A DNA stretch of 39,766 nucleotides from Nonomuraea ceibae (GCF_019396325.1 NZ_JAHKRO010000085.1:1-39766); one strand, 5' to 3'; positions 1 through 8,986 are shown, counted from the first letter of the stretch. The notes: generated by a model from the sequence alone, not told the origin. Numbers and translations: made by a program.

Positions 1-2
1 CC

Positions 3-1943
3 AAACCCACCCCACCCCCCGAGGCCACCCAGACCCCCGAGGGAACCCCGGGCCGCCGCAAGGGCAGCCCGACGCCCGACCGCGCACTGCCCGCCGGGAG
101 CGCGTCCGCTGCCGAGCAGCCCCTGGCGATCGAGGGAGCGTCGGCCTCCGAGCAGCCTCCGGTCCGCGGCGGCGCGCGGGGCCGGCAGAGTGCCCCGGCC
201 CGCGAGAGCGCTGCGGCGTCCGAGCGCCCGCTGACCGCCGGGAGCGCCCCCGCGCCCGAGCCGGCCGCGGCCCAGGAGGGGGCGTCGGCCTCAGAGCAGC
301 CTCGGGCCCGTGAGGGTGTGCGGGGACTTGAGGGTGCGCCGGCCCGTGAGGGGGCTGCGGCTTCCAGGCGGAGGCGAGCTGCTGAGGGTGCGTCCGGTGC
401 TGGGCAGACTCCGGCCCGCGAGCCCGCCCCTGCGCCCGGACAGCCCCCGGTGCCTGCGGTGGCGCGTGGAGAGTCCTCGGTCCGTGAGAGTGTCTCCGTC
501 TCCGATGCGGGGCCGGCCGCTGAGGAGGTGGCCGTTTCGGAGGAGTCCCCGGTTGGGGGGAGTGCCGCCCCCGCCTCCGAGCAGGCCCCCGCCTCTGAGG
601 AGGACGCCGCCTCTGAGGAGGCTCCCGCCTCCGAGGAGGGCCACGGTGAGGTTGGTGGGGCTGGGCCGGAGGCCGAGGGGGATGAGGCGGCGCGGAGTCA
701 GCACAGGAAGGGGCAGCCGCCCAGGTTGGGGCCGGGGGTGGCGTTGCCCGACGCGCGGGCGTGGGCGCCGTTGAGCCCCGATGCCAAGCCCGTCACCCTG
801 TCGCGCCCGCTGCGGGGGCGTGAGGCTGAGCTGCCGAGCCGGGCGATTCATCGTCCGGACGTCGTGCCTGGGGAATTGCCGCCCCCAGAGGAGGTCGCGC
901 CGGAGCCGGTGGCCGAGGCGCCGACGGTGCCCGTGGAGCCGGAGGAGGGGCGTGACGGCGGGGCGGCCGTGGTGCCGGGGCCCAGGCCGGGGCAGCGGGT
1001 GCGGCGGGTCGAGTCCGTGGTGGGGCGCGACTCGGGCGGCTGGCGGCGCATCGCGCAGGTGGTCGTGGGCGGCAACGGCGTACGGACCGACGGGTCGGAG
1101 CTGGACGAGGCGCGCGCCCGGGGCGTGTTCGCCGGGAGCCGGCGGGTGGTGGTGCTGGGGTGCACCGGCGGCGCCGGGCAGAGCACGACGGCGCTGATGC
1201 TGGGTCACACGTTCGCGCAGTACCGCGACGACCGGGTGGTGGCCGTGGACGCGGCGTCGGGTGACAGCAGCATGACGAGCCGCATCCATCCGGAGACGCC
1301 CGAGACGCTGACGTCGCTGCTGGCGGGGTTGCAGCGGGTGAGCGGCTATCTGACGATGCGCGGCTACACCACGCGCACTGCTTCGGGGCTGGAGGTGGTG
1401 GGGGCCGACGGTGACGAGCAGCGGCTGGCCGACCGGGGCCTGTTCTCGGATCACCGGCTGGGCGAGGCGATGAGCCTGCTCGACCGGCACTACAAGCTCA
1501 CGGTGATCGATCCGGCCGCCGCGCTGGCCGCCCGCGTGCTCCCGTACGCGGATCAGCTCGTGCTCGTGGTGCCCGCGAGCGTGGAGGCACCGGACGCGGT
1601 GGCGATGACGTACGAGTGGCTGGACGGGCACGGCTGCGCGGACCTGAGGCGGCGCGCGGTCATGGTGGTCAACGGGGTGAGCCGGCGTTCGATGACGGAC
1701 GTCGAGCAGGCGGAGGCGGTGGCGCGCGGCAGGTGCCGGGCCATCGTCAGGGTCCCCTGGGACGACGATCTGGCGCCGGGCGGCGCCGGGGTGGTCGATC
1801 CGGGGCAGCTGCGCGCGGCCGGGCGGCGGGCGTATCTCGCTCTCGCCGGGGTCGTGATCGCGGGCTTCGCGGCACAGAAGGTCCGAACTGACGAAGAGGA
1901 GCTGGCGAGTGACCCCCCGGGCACGAGAATCGGTGAGCGATAA
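3..1943 (+). CDS. MinD/ParA-like P-loop-fold protein of a T4SS-like cluster (5' partial)
   Basis: The frame is open from the first bases of the window, so the true start lies upstream. About the first 250 visible residues are a disordered Ala/Pro/Glu/Ser-rich region with many imperfect ASEEAPASEE-like repeats. The folded part (about residues 345-640) looks like a MinD/ParA-type SIMIBI domain: a beta strand, the loop GCTGGAGQSTTAL, VVAVDAASGDSS, a hydrophobic strand ending VIDPAA, and VVNGVS. In classical ParA/MinD the loop is KGGxGK[ST]; here both lysines are replaced (T and Q), so ATP hydrolysis is doubtful. It precedes the VirB4-like gene by 47 nt, suggesting a role in placing or regulating that envelope machine, as MinD-like proteins do in some actinobacterial secretion loci. 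Fold call is confident; function is inferred. Confidence 0.75.
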   Translation, partial: KPTPPPEATQTPEGTPGRRKGSPTPDRALPAGSASAAEQPLAIEGASASEQPPVRGGARGRQSAPARESAAASERPLTAGSAPAPEPAAAQEGASASEQPRAREGVRGLEGAPAREGAAASRRRRAAEGASGAGQTPAREPAPAPGQPPVPAVARGESSVRESVSVSDAGPAAEEVAVSEESPVGGSAAPASEQAPASEEDAASEEAPASEEGHGEVGGAGPEAEGDEAARSQHRKGQPPRLGPGVALPDARAWAPLSPDAKPVTLSRPLRGREAELPSRAIHRPDVVPGELPPPEEVAPEPVAEAPTVPVEPEEGRDGGAAVVPGPRPGQRVRRVESVVGRDSGGWRRIAQVVVGGNGVRTDGSELDEARARGVFAGSRRVVVLGCTGGAGQSTTALMLGHTFAQYRDDRVVAVDAASGDSSMTSRIHPETPETLTSLLAGLQRVSGYLTMRGYTTRTASGLEVVGADGDEQRLADRGLFSDHRLGEAMSLLDRHYKLTVIDPAAALAARVLPYADQLVLVVPASVEAPDAVAMTYEWLDGHGCADLRRRAVMVVNGVSRRSMTDVEQAEAVARGRCRAIVRVPWDDDLAPGGAGVVDPGQLRAAGRRAYLALAGVVIAGFAAQKVRTDEEELASDPPGTRIGER

Positions 1944-1990
1944 GTGAACATGCGAGCAGGCATGGCCCGTTCATGCGCCGAGGGGGCGGC

Positions 1991-4468
1991 ATGAGCAGGG
2001 CGTCTAGAGCGCGTCAGCGCCTGGCGGTCCGCTATTTCGACGACCGCATCCTGCTCACGGACACCGACGCATGGGCGTATTTCCGCCTTCCGACGGTCAG
2101 CTACGAGTTCGTCACGCCTGAGGAGCGTGAGGCGCTGGCCACCAACATCACGATCGCGCTGGCCGCGATCAGGATGCCCGACGCCGAGGTGCACCTGCGG
2201 GTGGCGCATCGCGCCTATCCGGCGGCGGAGTGGGCGATGGCGCTCAACGCGACCTCCGACGAGGGGCCGGGCTGGCGCGACTACCTGGAGGAGATGTACC
2301 GGCACGTCTGGGCGAAGGACTTCTGGTCGAAGGAGGTCTATCTGGGCGTACGGCTCGGTCCGCGGGGCAAGCAGCTGGGCGCCGGGGTGCTGGCTCAGGT
2401 GTTCGGCTTCTACCAGAAGACGGAGAAGGTCCTCGGGCTGGAGGACGACCACGTGCCCGAGAGCGAGGTCGGCCGGTGGACCGAGCAGGCCGAGCGGCTG
2501 GGCCGGGCGCTGGCGTCCAGTGCCCTGTATGCCCGGCATGCCACGTCGGTGGAGGTCGCGTGGCTGTTCCAGCACGCGGCGGCGGGGGCGCTGGCGGACG
2601 CGGCGCCGTCGGCGAGCCCGAAGCGGCGCTGGGGCAAGGGCGAGATCGAGTCGCTGGTCGAGGGTGAGATCCACAACGGCAGGTCGCTGCTGCGGATCGT
2701 GCAGCCGCAGGGCGACTCGTACGTGGCGTATCTGTCGTTCGCCCGGTTCCCGGATCTGATGCCGTTCCCCGACGGGGAGCCGTGGATGCACTTCGCCGAC
2801 CAGTTGCCGTTCCCGGTGGAGGTGTCGTCGCGGATGCGGCTGATCCCGCCGGTGAAGGCGTCCAAGGACGTGGCGCGCAAGCTGGCGCACGCCCGCGACA
2901 TGGACATCCACATCCGCGAGGCGGGCGCGGAGGCGCCGCTGGCGCTGGCGGAGCAGATCGACGCGGCCCGGATGCTGGAGCACGGCATCACGAAGGAGCG
3001 GCTGCCGTTCGTGTACGGGTGGCACCGGCTGATCGTGTCGGCGCCGACCGAGGACATCTGCGTGCAGCGGGTGGAGGCGGTCGTCGAGCACTACCGCGAC
3101 ATGGGCATCGACGTGGTCAACTCGACCGGTGACCAGTTCTCGCTGTTCTGCGAGTCGCTGCCGGGCGAGAAGGTGGGCGTCAACGCCTACGCCCAGCGTC
3201 AGCCGCTGCGTACGATCGCGGGCGGGATGGCGACGGCGACCGTCGACCTGGGCGACCGGCTGGAGGAGGGCGGCGAGGGCTGGCTGGGCCCGTACATCGG
3301 GGAGACCGTCGGCCGGGCGCGCAGCATCGTGCACTTCGACCCGCTGCTGGCGGCCAGCCGCAACCGGCCGACCGCCATCGCGATCACCGGCGAGCCGGGC
3401 GGCGGCAAGACGACGCTGGCCCTGCTGATGATCTACCAGATGGCGTTGCGCGGCGTCACGGTCGCGGTGATCGACCCGAAGGGCGACGCAGAGTCGCTGG
3501 TCGAGCTGCTGCAGAAGCGCGAGCGCAAGGCGCGGATCATCCCGCTGGGCTCGGCCGCGCCGGGGCTGCTGGACCCGTTCTCGTTCGGGGACGACATCGC
3601 GGCCAAGAAGACGATGGCGACCGAGACGCTGCGGCTGCTGCTGCCGCGCATGTCGGAGGAGCGCGAGTCGGCGATGATCCAGGCGGTGGCGGCGGTGTCC
3701 AACGCCGCCGACCCGTCGCTCGGCAAGGTCGTCGACTATCTGGAGCAGGCCGAGGACGCCGCGTCGAAGAACCTGGGCGCGGTGCTGCGCTCGATGTCGG
3801 AGATGCACCTGGCCAGGCTCTGCTTCGACCCGTCGGGCGGCGACCAGATCGACAGCGAGGGCTGGACCACCGTGTTCACGCTCGGCGGGCTGACGCTTCC
3901 CGACGTGGCCACGGGCCGCGACGACTACTCCTACGAGCAGCGGCTGTCGGTGGCCCTGCTCTACCTGGTGTCGCAGTTCGCCCGGCGGCTGATGAACGGC
4001 CTCGACCGGCGCGCGCCCAAGGCGATCTTCCTGGACGAGGCGTGGGCGATCACGTCCACGCCCGAGGGCGCCAAGCTGGTGCCCGAGGTCAGCCGGATGG
4101 GCCGCTCCCGCAACACCGCCCTCGTCCTGGTCTCGCAGAACGCGGGCGACCTGCTCAACGAACAGGTGACCAACTGCCTGTCGTCGGTGTTCGCCTTCCG
4201 CTCGACCGAACGGGTGGAGGTCGGACACGTGATGTCGCTGCTGGGCGTCGAACCGTCGGAGGAGCACAAGGCCGTCCTCAGATCGCTGGGCAACGGGGAA
4301 TGCATTTTCCGTGATCTGGATGGCAGGGCGGGCCGCATCGGAGTAGACCTGATCTCCGAGGAGCTGCTCCGCTGGCTCGACACGAACCCGACACACGACA
4401 AACCCGGCGGCGGCGGGCATGATGATCTTCAAGGGGGAGTGGGCCACGCGCAGGAGGTGCGGTCATGA
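1991..4468 (+). CDS. VirB4-like T4SS ATPase (TraC/AAA_10 family)
   Basis: Predicted cytoplasmic motor ATPase of a type IV secretion-like apparatus, 825 residues, near the usual VirB4 size of about 800. The N-terminal half is the VirB4-type region; the C-terminal half is a RecA-like motor with Walker A GEPGGGKTT at residues 467-475, IDPKGD, Walker B AIFLDEAW (D682, E683) and the VLVSQNAGD motif that senses nucleotide. ATG 1991 is chosen because a GAGGGGG ribosome site lies just upstream; an in-frame ATG at 1973 lacks one. The end overlaps the next start as ATGA. VirB4 ATPases energise assembly and substrate or subunit movement at the inner membrane and work with VirB6/VirB8-like partners, which are the next two genes. 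TraC/VirB4 assignment is preferred to the VirD4 coupling protein because there is no N-terminal membrane anchor. Confidence 0.87.
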   Translation: MSRASRARQRLAVRYFDDRILLTDTDAWAYFRLPTVSYEFVTPEEREALATNITIALAAIRMPDAEVHLRVAHRAYPAAEWAMALNATSDEGPGWRDYLEEMYRHVWAKDFWSKEVYLGVRLGPRGKQLGAGVLAQVFGFYQKTEKVLGLEDDHVPESEVGRWTEQAERLGRALASSALYARHATSVEVAWLFQHAAAGALADAAPSASPKRRWGKGEIESLVEGEIHNGRSLLRIVQPQGDSYVAYLSFARFPDLMPFPDGEPWMHFADQLPFPVEVSSRMRLIPPVKASKDVARKLAHARDMDIHIREAGAEAPLALAEQIDAARMLEHGITKERLPFVYGWHRLIVSAPTEDICVQRVEAVVEHYRDMGIDVVNSTGDQFSLFCESLPGEKVGVNAYAQRQPLRTIAGGMATATVDLGDRLEEGGEGWLGPYIGETVGRARSIVHFDPLLAASRNRPTAIAITGEPGGGKTTLALLMIYQMALRGVTVAVIDPKGDAESLVELLQKRERKARIIPLGSAAPGLLDPFSFGDDIAAKKTMATETLRLLLPRMSEERESAMIQAVAAVSNAADPSLGKVVDYLEQAEDAASKNLGAVLRSMSEMHLARLCFDPSGGDQIDSEGWTTVFTLGGLTLPDVATGRDDYSYEQRLSVALLYLVSQFARRLMNGLDRRAPKAIFLDEAWAITSTPEGAKLVPEVSRMGRSRNTALVLVSQNAGDLLNEQVTNCLSSVFAFRSTERVEVGHVMSLLGVEPSEEHKAVLRSLGNGECIFRDLDGRAGRIGVDLISEELLRWLDTNPTHDKPGGGGHDDLQGGVGHAQEVRS

Positions 4469-6819
4469 GGATCCGGCTACCCAGACGATGGGCTCTGGCG
4501 CTCGTGGTGTTGCTCGGCGTCCTCGTGGTGCCGATCGTGGCGGGCAGCCTGTCGCCCGCCGCCGCGGGCCCGTGTGACCTGTCCGGCGAGCTCGCCCCCG
4601 AGGTGATCGGCGGCGGCACCGACGGCATGATGCAGCCGCCGACACCCGAGCCCGGCACGCCGGCGGCGGTCACCAACTACAGCCAGTTCGGCATGGCCGG
4701 ACAGTTCTGGCACACGCACGAGCTCGGCTGCTCCGACATCGCCGCCGTGCTCGGCAACTCGTGGGCCAACACGATCTTCCTGTGGGCCAAGGCCGTCGAC
4801 CGGCTCACGATCACGACCTACCAGGCGGCGGCGACCGAGGGGCCGCTCCAGTCGATCAAGGACGTGGTCGACGACATCGTGACGAACCTGTCGGAGGCCA
4901 TGTACTGGCCCTACCTGCAGCCCATCGTCATCCTCGGCGCGATCTGGCTGGCCTGGTACGGGCTGATCCGCAAGCGAGCCACCACGACCGCCGAGGGCGT
5001 GATCTGGATGGTGCTCGCGGTCACGGTCGCCACCTGGTTCCTCAGCCGGCCGCAGGACTTCACCGGCCTGGGCAAGGTCGTCACGGACAAGACCGGCGAG
5101 GTCGTCAACTCCGCCTTCTCCGGGCTGCCCGGCGCGGGCGGCGCCTCCTGCCTGCCGCCTCCGGGTGACGCCAGCCCCGAGGTCAAGGCCGGCGGCTTCG
5201 GCCAGAACGGCACCCCGGGCGTCGACCAGAACGCCGACGCGCTCTGGTCCACACTGGTGTGCAAGCCGTGGCTGATGGGCCTGTTCGGCACCGCCGACCC
5301 CAACCAGCCCATCGTGCGCGACTTCGGCCGCACGATGCTGGAGACGCAGTCCATCCCACCGGCCACGGCAGGCCAACCGGCGCCCGACGTGGGAGCGCAT
5401 CAGGCGAAATATGCCGAGATCGCTGACAAGCTGCGCAACGACTCGCGTTACTTCATCTTCTCCGGGCGTGACTGGACGAGCCGGCTCGGCGTGGCCATCG
5501 GCGCGCTGATCGCCGCGCTGGTGGCCGGGGTGCTCATCTTCCTGGTGGCGGTCTCGCTGCTGGTGCTCAAGGTGGGCTTCCTGCTGTTGCTCATCCTCGG
5601 GCCGGTGTTCCTGCTCATCGGCGTGCATCCGGGCAGCGGGCGGATCATCGCCATGCGCTGGGTGGAGATGCTGATCGGCACCCTGCTGCGCCAGGCCGTG
5701 CTCGCACTCGTGCTCGGCGTGCTCGTGTACGGTTACGCGCTGATCATCTCGACCGCGATGCCGTGGGGCATGCAGATCCTGTTCATGGCGTTGCTGACGA
5801 TCGCGGTGTTCTTCTACCGGAGGCCGTTCCAGCACCTGTTCGCCTCCATGAACGGGCACACGCTCACCACCCGCATGCTCGGCGACGCGGCCAGCTCGCC
5901 CGTCCTGGAGCGGGCCTCGAACGTGCTGCCGCCGGTCGCCTCGGCCAGGATCGGCCGCTGGGGTGCGCGTAAGGCGGAGCCCATCGTCAGCGCGGTGGCG
6001 GGCGGCGCGGCCGGCGCCACGGCGGCGACCGTCGCCCAGGGCCGGGCGCGCGGCGAGGAGGGCGAGACCGGCGCGATGCCGTCGGGCGTCCGGGTGCCCG
6101 CGCCGCTCGACACCGACCCGCAGGGCGGCAAGGCGGCCGGGCGGCAGGCGCCCGCTCCCCGCAAGGGCGACGCGCCGCCGCTCAACCTGGGTGGCGCGCC
6201 GACCCGCACGCGCGGCGCCGGCGCGGCCCCGCGCGGCGCCGCCCCTGGCCGTCCCGGCGGCTCAGGTGGCTCGGGTGGTTCCGGCGGTTCCGGTACGGCG
6301 GGCGGCGGCTGGTTCGGCGGCCGTTCGGGCGGTGGCTGGGCGCCACGCGGAGGCTCGGGCGGCACCCGTACGGGCGGTTCCCGCCTCGGCGGCTCGGGCG
6401 GCTCAGGCGGCGCGAGCGGGTCGGGCGGGTCCCGGTCCGGCGGCTCCTGGTCGGGCGGGTCCGGCAGGTCGCGGTTCGGCGGTTCCGGGTCCGGCGGGTC
6501 CGGGTCCGGGGGGTCGCGCGCGTCGCGGTTCGGCGGTTCGGGCGGCGGCGGGTCCCGGTCGGGCGGGTCGATGTTCGGCGGGTCGCGGCGGACCGGCTCC
6601 GGCGGCGGGTCGCGGTCCGACCGGCAGTCGTCCGGCGGCGGCATCTTCGGCAGGAACGAGGACGGGCGCGTGTTCGGCAACGGCGGAGGCGGCAGCATGT
6701 TCAGCCGCTCCGAGTCCGACGGCCGCGCCTCCGAGCCGCCGCCGCTGTGGGGCAGCTCCCGCAAGGCCGAGCCGCCGGTGCCGTTCTGGCTCAACCCCTC
6801 CCACCCGGACAGGGACTGA
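4465..6819 (+). CDS. VirB6/TrbL-like polytopic membrane protein with Gly/Ser-rich tail
   Basis: 784 residues. A signal-like N-terminus (RRWALALVVLLGVLVV, about residues 7-30) ends at an AAAG site. Membrane segments follow at about 146-163, 170-190, 341-385 (two or three helices) and 395-452. This resembles the VirB6/TrbL inner-membrane channel component. From about residue 590 to 735 the tail is almost only Gly, Ser and Arg, in repeats such as GGSGGSGGSG and SGGSRSGGS, then a short acidic end. The long tail is not a typical VirB6 element and would be disordered, probably cytoplasmic. The start overlaps the VirB4-like gene by 4 nt (ATGA), implying translational coupling. Membrane topology is read from hydrophobicity; the TrbL/VirB6 name is family-level inference, supported by position after VirB4 and before a VirB8-like gene. 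Confidence 0.75.
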   Translation: MRIRLPRRWALALVVLLGVLVVPIVAGSLSPAAAGPCDLSGELAPEVIGGGTDGMMQPPTPEPGTPAAVTNYSQFGMAGQFWHTHELGCSDIAAVLGNSWANTIFLWAKAVDRLTITTYQAAATEGPLQSIKDVVDDIVTNLSEAMYWPYLQPIVILGAIWLAWYGLIRKRATTTAEGVIWMVLAVTVATWFLSRPQDFTGLGKVVTDKTGEVVNSAFSGLPGAGGASCLPPPGDASPEVKAGGFGQNGTPGVDQNADALWSTLVCKPWLMGLFGTADPNQPIVRDFGRTMLETQSIPPATAGQPAPDVGAHQAKYAEIADKLRNDSRYFIFSGRDWTSRLGVAIGALIAALVAGVLIFLVAVSLLVLKVGFLLLLILGPVFLLIGVHPGSGRIIAMRWVEMLIGTLLRQAVLALVLGVLVYGYALIISTAMPWGMQILFMALLTIAVFFYRRPFQHLFASMNGHTLTTRMLGDAASSPVLERASNVLPPVASARIGRWGARKAEPIVSAVAGGAAGATAATVAQGRARGEEGETGAMPSGVRVPAPLDTDPQGGKAAGRQAPAPRKGDAPPLNLGGAPTRTRGAGAAPRGAAPGRPGGSGGSGGSGGSGTAGGGWFGGRSGGGWAPRGGSGGTRTGGSRLGGSGGSGGASGSGGSRSGGSWSGGSGRSRFGGSGSGGSGSGGSRASRFGGSGGGGSRSGGSMFGGSRRTGSGGGSRSDRQSSGGGIFGRNEDGRVFGNGGGGSMFSRSESDGRASEPPPLWGSSRKAEPPVPFWLNPSHPDRD

Positions 6820-6821
6820 TC

Positions 6822-7442
6822 ATGGCTCAGCGGGGCGACAAGCGAGGGATGGCCTTCGCCGTCATCGTCGTGATCATCGCTGCCGTCGGCGCCTACCTGT
6901 GGCTGTGGCCCGACCCGGAGCAGCCTGCCGCCGAGCAGGCCGCCTCCGGCCGGACCACGAGCACGCCGGTCATCGCGAGCACGCCGCTGGCCACCGCCAG
7001 TGACGCGCCCTTCGACGTCTACTCCTTCCTGCCGATGTCCAAGGAGCAGCTCGCCGCCGCCGCCGACCTGGCCGAACGCTTCACCGCCGAGTACGCGACG
7101 TACCGCTTCGACGAGGCGCCGCAGACGTACGCCGACCGGGTGCGCAAGTACACCACCGCCGACTTCGGCAACATCCTGGCCAGGACCCGCACCGCGGCCG
7201 GCCCGGTGGAGCAGGACGACCAGACCGTGTCGACGGCGACGGCCGCGCTGAAGGAGATCCGGCAGATCGAGAAGACCAGCATCGTGTTCGTCCTCACCGC
7301 GACGCAGCAGCTCACCGGCAAGAGCGGCGCCAAGCAGCAGGCGGCCGACTACGCGGTGACGGTCAGCCAGCTGGGCTCCGATTGGCGGGTGTTCGACCTG
7401 AGGCCCGCCGACGAGGGCCAGGACGGGGATCCGCAGGGGTGA
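6822..7442 (+). CDS. VirB8/TcpC-like bitopic membrane protein
   Basis: 206 residues. One transmembrane helix (about residues 10-29, AFAVIVVIIAAVGAYLWLW) is followed by a short linker rich in small residues and Thr, then an extracytoplasmic domain of about 130 residues. Its helical start (AERFTAEYATYRF) and the ending pattern YAVTVSQLGSDWRVFDL match the NTF2-like fold of VirB8 and the Gram-positive homologue TcpC. VirB8-like proteins are assembly scaffolds of type IV secretion channels. The ATG is 2 nt after the previous stop and the stop overlaps the next GTG, so it lies inside a coupled operon. An upstream in-frame start at 6747 would overlap the previous gene and is rejected. The VirB8-like call rests on topology, fold pattern and context rather than strong sequence identity. 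Confidence 0.65.
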   Translation: MAQRGDKRGMAFAVIVVIIAAVGAYLWLWPDPEQPAAEQAASGRTTSTPVIASTPLATASDAPFDVYSFLPMSKEQLAAAADLAERFTAEYATYRFDEAPQTYADRVRKYTTADFGNILARTRTAAGPVEQDDQTVSTATAALKEIRQIEKTSIVFVLTATQQLTGKSGAKQQAADYAVTVSQLGSDWRVFDLRPADEGQDGDPQG

Positions 7443-8533
7443 ACACCTCCCGCCCCCGCGTGATCCTCGCGGTCGTCGTCGCCGGGATGCTGCTGCTCGT
7501 CCTGGTCATCGTGTCGCCGATGCTGATGACGTCCATCCCGTCGTTCGTCGGCAGCGGTGGCGCGCCGCCCGACTGCACCGACGGCACCCAGGTGCAGGAG
7601 GCGTCCGACTCGGCCGCCTCCGACATCCCTGCCGAATACCTGGAGCTCTACCGGCAGCACGGCAAGAAGATCGGCGTCCAGTGGAACATCCTGGCCGCCG
7701 TCGGCAAGCGCGAGACCGACCACGGCCGCTCCAACCTGCCGGGCGTCAAGAGCGGCACCAACTACGCCGGCGCGGCCGGGCCGATGCAGTTCCTGATCAG
7801 CACGTGGGGCGGCAAGGCCCGAATCCCCATGTCGTCGACGTTCAACGGCTACGCCTCCGACGGCGACGGTGACGGCATCGGCGACGTCTACAACCCCGCC
7901 GACGCCATTCTCGGCGCGGCCAGGATGCTCAAGCGCAACGGCGCCCCCGAGAACGTCCGCCGCGCCCTGTTCGTCTACAACCGGGCCTGGTGGTACGTGG
8001 ACCAGGTCGAGGAGATCGCCAGGAAGTACGCCAGGTCCGGCGAGGTCGAGGTGCCGCCCGAGACCGACGACTCCTGTGACGAGCCGCTGGTCGAGGCCGC
8101 GCCCAGCGACGTCGTGCGCAAGATCCTGGCCTACGCGCTGGACCAGCGCGGCAAGCCGTACCTGTGGGGCGGGACCGGGCCCGACGCGTTCGACTGCTCG
8201 GGCATCATCTTCGCCGCCTACCGGTCGGCGGGGCTGTCGATCCCGCGCACCACGTTCGGGCAGTGGCCGTTCGGGGTGAAGATCGAACAGGGCACCGAGC
8301 AGCCCGGCGACCTGGTGTTCTTCAACGCCGGGCCGGGCACGTCGGCCAACAACCCCGGGCATGTCGGGATGGTCGTGTCGAAGGGGAAGATGGTGGAGGC
8401 ACGCTGCCGGCTGTGCGGGCCGATCAAGGTGACGAGCTACGAGTCGCGGGACAAGATCGTCGGGTTCACCCGGCCTCTGCAGAACCCCGCCGTCCTCGAC
8501 CAGCTCGAGAAGCTGAAGAATGCATCCCTATGA
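7439..8533 (+). CDS. Membrane-anchored lytic transglycosylase-NlpC/P60 peptidoglycan hydrolase (VirB1-like)
   Basis: 364 residues from GTG 7439, which overlaps the previous stop as GTGA. An upstream in-frame start at 7382 would sit inside the preceding gene. Order: uncleaved signal anchor (about 8-28), an SLT-type lytic transglycosylase domain with catalytic E92 in GKRETDHG and GAAGPMQF, a Ca-binding-like DGDGDGIGD stretch (141-149), then an NlpC/P60 cysteine peptidase with C253 in FDCSG and H308 in PGHVG. The two activities cut glycan strands and stem peptides, opening the wall locally. Dual-domain hydrolases of this kind accompany Gram-positive conjugation and T4SS loci, where they let the channel cross the wall. 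It fits as the wall-opening component of this cluster. Confidence 0.88.
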   Translation: MNTSRPRVILAVVVAGMLLLVLVIVSPMLMTSIPSFVGSGGAPPDCTDGTQVQEASDSAASDIPAEYLELYRQHGKKIGVQWNILAAVGKRETDHGRSNLPGVKSGTNYAGAAGPMQFLISTWGGKARIPMSSTFNGYASDGDGDGIGDVYNPADAILGAARMLKRNGAPENVRRALFVYNRAWWYVDQVEEIARKYARSGEVEVPPETDDSCDEPLVEAAPSDVVRKILAYALDQRGKPYLWGGTGPDAFDCSGIIFAAYRSAGLSIPRTTFGQWPFGVKIEQGTEQPGDLVFFNAGPGTSANNPGHVGMVVSKGKMVEARCRLCGPIKVTSYESRDKIVGFTRPLQNPAVLDQLEKLKNASL

Positions 8534-8922
8534 CAGTGATCGTGGTGGCCGCGGCGATCGTGGGAGACGGCGGGCAGGTGCTCGCCGCGCAGCGGGGCGC
8601 GCCCGCGGCGCTGAGAGGCGGGTGGGAGTTCCCCGGCGGGAAGGTCGACCCGGGGGAGAGCGAGCTCGACGCGCTGGTCCGCGAGTGCCGTGAGGAACTC
8701 GGCGTGGAGATCGCCGTCGGCGAACGGGTCGGCGGTGACTGGGCGCTCGGCAAGGAGTACGTGCTGCGCGTCTGGCTCGCCACCGTCGCCGCCGGCACGC
8801 CCCGGCCCAAGGAACACCTGGCGCTGCGCTGGCTCGCGCCCGGCGCGTACTACGACGTGCCGTGGCTGGCGGGGGACCTGCCCGTGATGAAAGCCGTGGA
8901 GAAACTGCTCCGCGAGGATTGA
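8530..8922 (+). CDS. NUDIX hydrolase, MutT-like
   Basis: 130 residues. The NUDIX box lies at residues 37-59 and keeps the canonical GX5EX7REUXEEXGU pattern (GKVDPGE then RECREELGV), so it should be an active Mg-dependent nucleoside diphosphate-X hydrolase. The beginning VAAAIVGDGGQVLAAQR and WEFPGGKV resemble MutT (8-oxo-dGTP clean-up) and related CTP/dCTP pyrophosphohydrolases. Substrate cannot be decided from sequence. The ATG overlaps the stop of the wall hydrolase gene (ATGA), so it is translated with the secretion-like cluster although its predicted role is cytoplasmic nucleotide sanitation. This may be a passenger or a functional partner. It ends 64 nt before the next gene, with a dyad in the gap. 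Confidence 0.88.
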   Translation: MTVIVVAAAIVGDGGQVLAAQRGAPAALRGGWEFPGGKVDPGESELDALVRECREELGVEIAVGERVGGDWALGKEYVLRVWLATVAAGTPRPKEHLALRWLAPGAYYDVPWLAGDLPVMKAVEKLLRED

Positions 8923-8935
8923 ATGGTCGCTCTCT

Positions 8936-8968
8936 GTGACATAACGATTACTGGGCGTTATTTGTCAC
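8936..8968. promoter_or_regulatory. Dyad upstream of the 8987 gene, probable operator
   Basis: The arms GTGACATAACG (8936-8946) and CGTTAT-TT-GTCAC (8956-8968) are inverted around a 9-nt spacer, with a 2-nt bulge in the right arm. It is AT-richer than the surroundings and sits 18 nt before the ATG at 8987. It may be a regulator-binding site over the promoter. No T-run follows, so a terminator for the preceding gene is less likely. The cognate regulator is unknown. Confidence 0.45.
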
Positions 8969-8986
8969 GATGAGGGAGGCGGCGTC

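Noticed and set aside
1553..4447. 964-codon minus-strand open frame opposite the VirB4-like gene
   Set aside because: Shadow of biased third positions in GC-rich DNA; Arg/Gln/His-rich with no domain, while the plus strand encodes a full VirB4-like ATPase.
7439..8533. c-di-AMP (ydaO-type) riboswitch before the NlpC/P60 gene
   Set aside because: The gene is coupled to the previous one by GTGA overlap, so there is no leader to hold a riboswitch.
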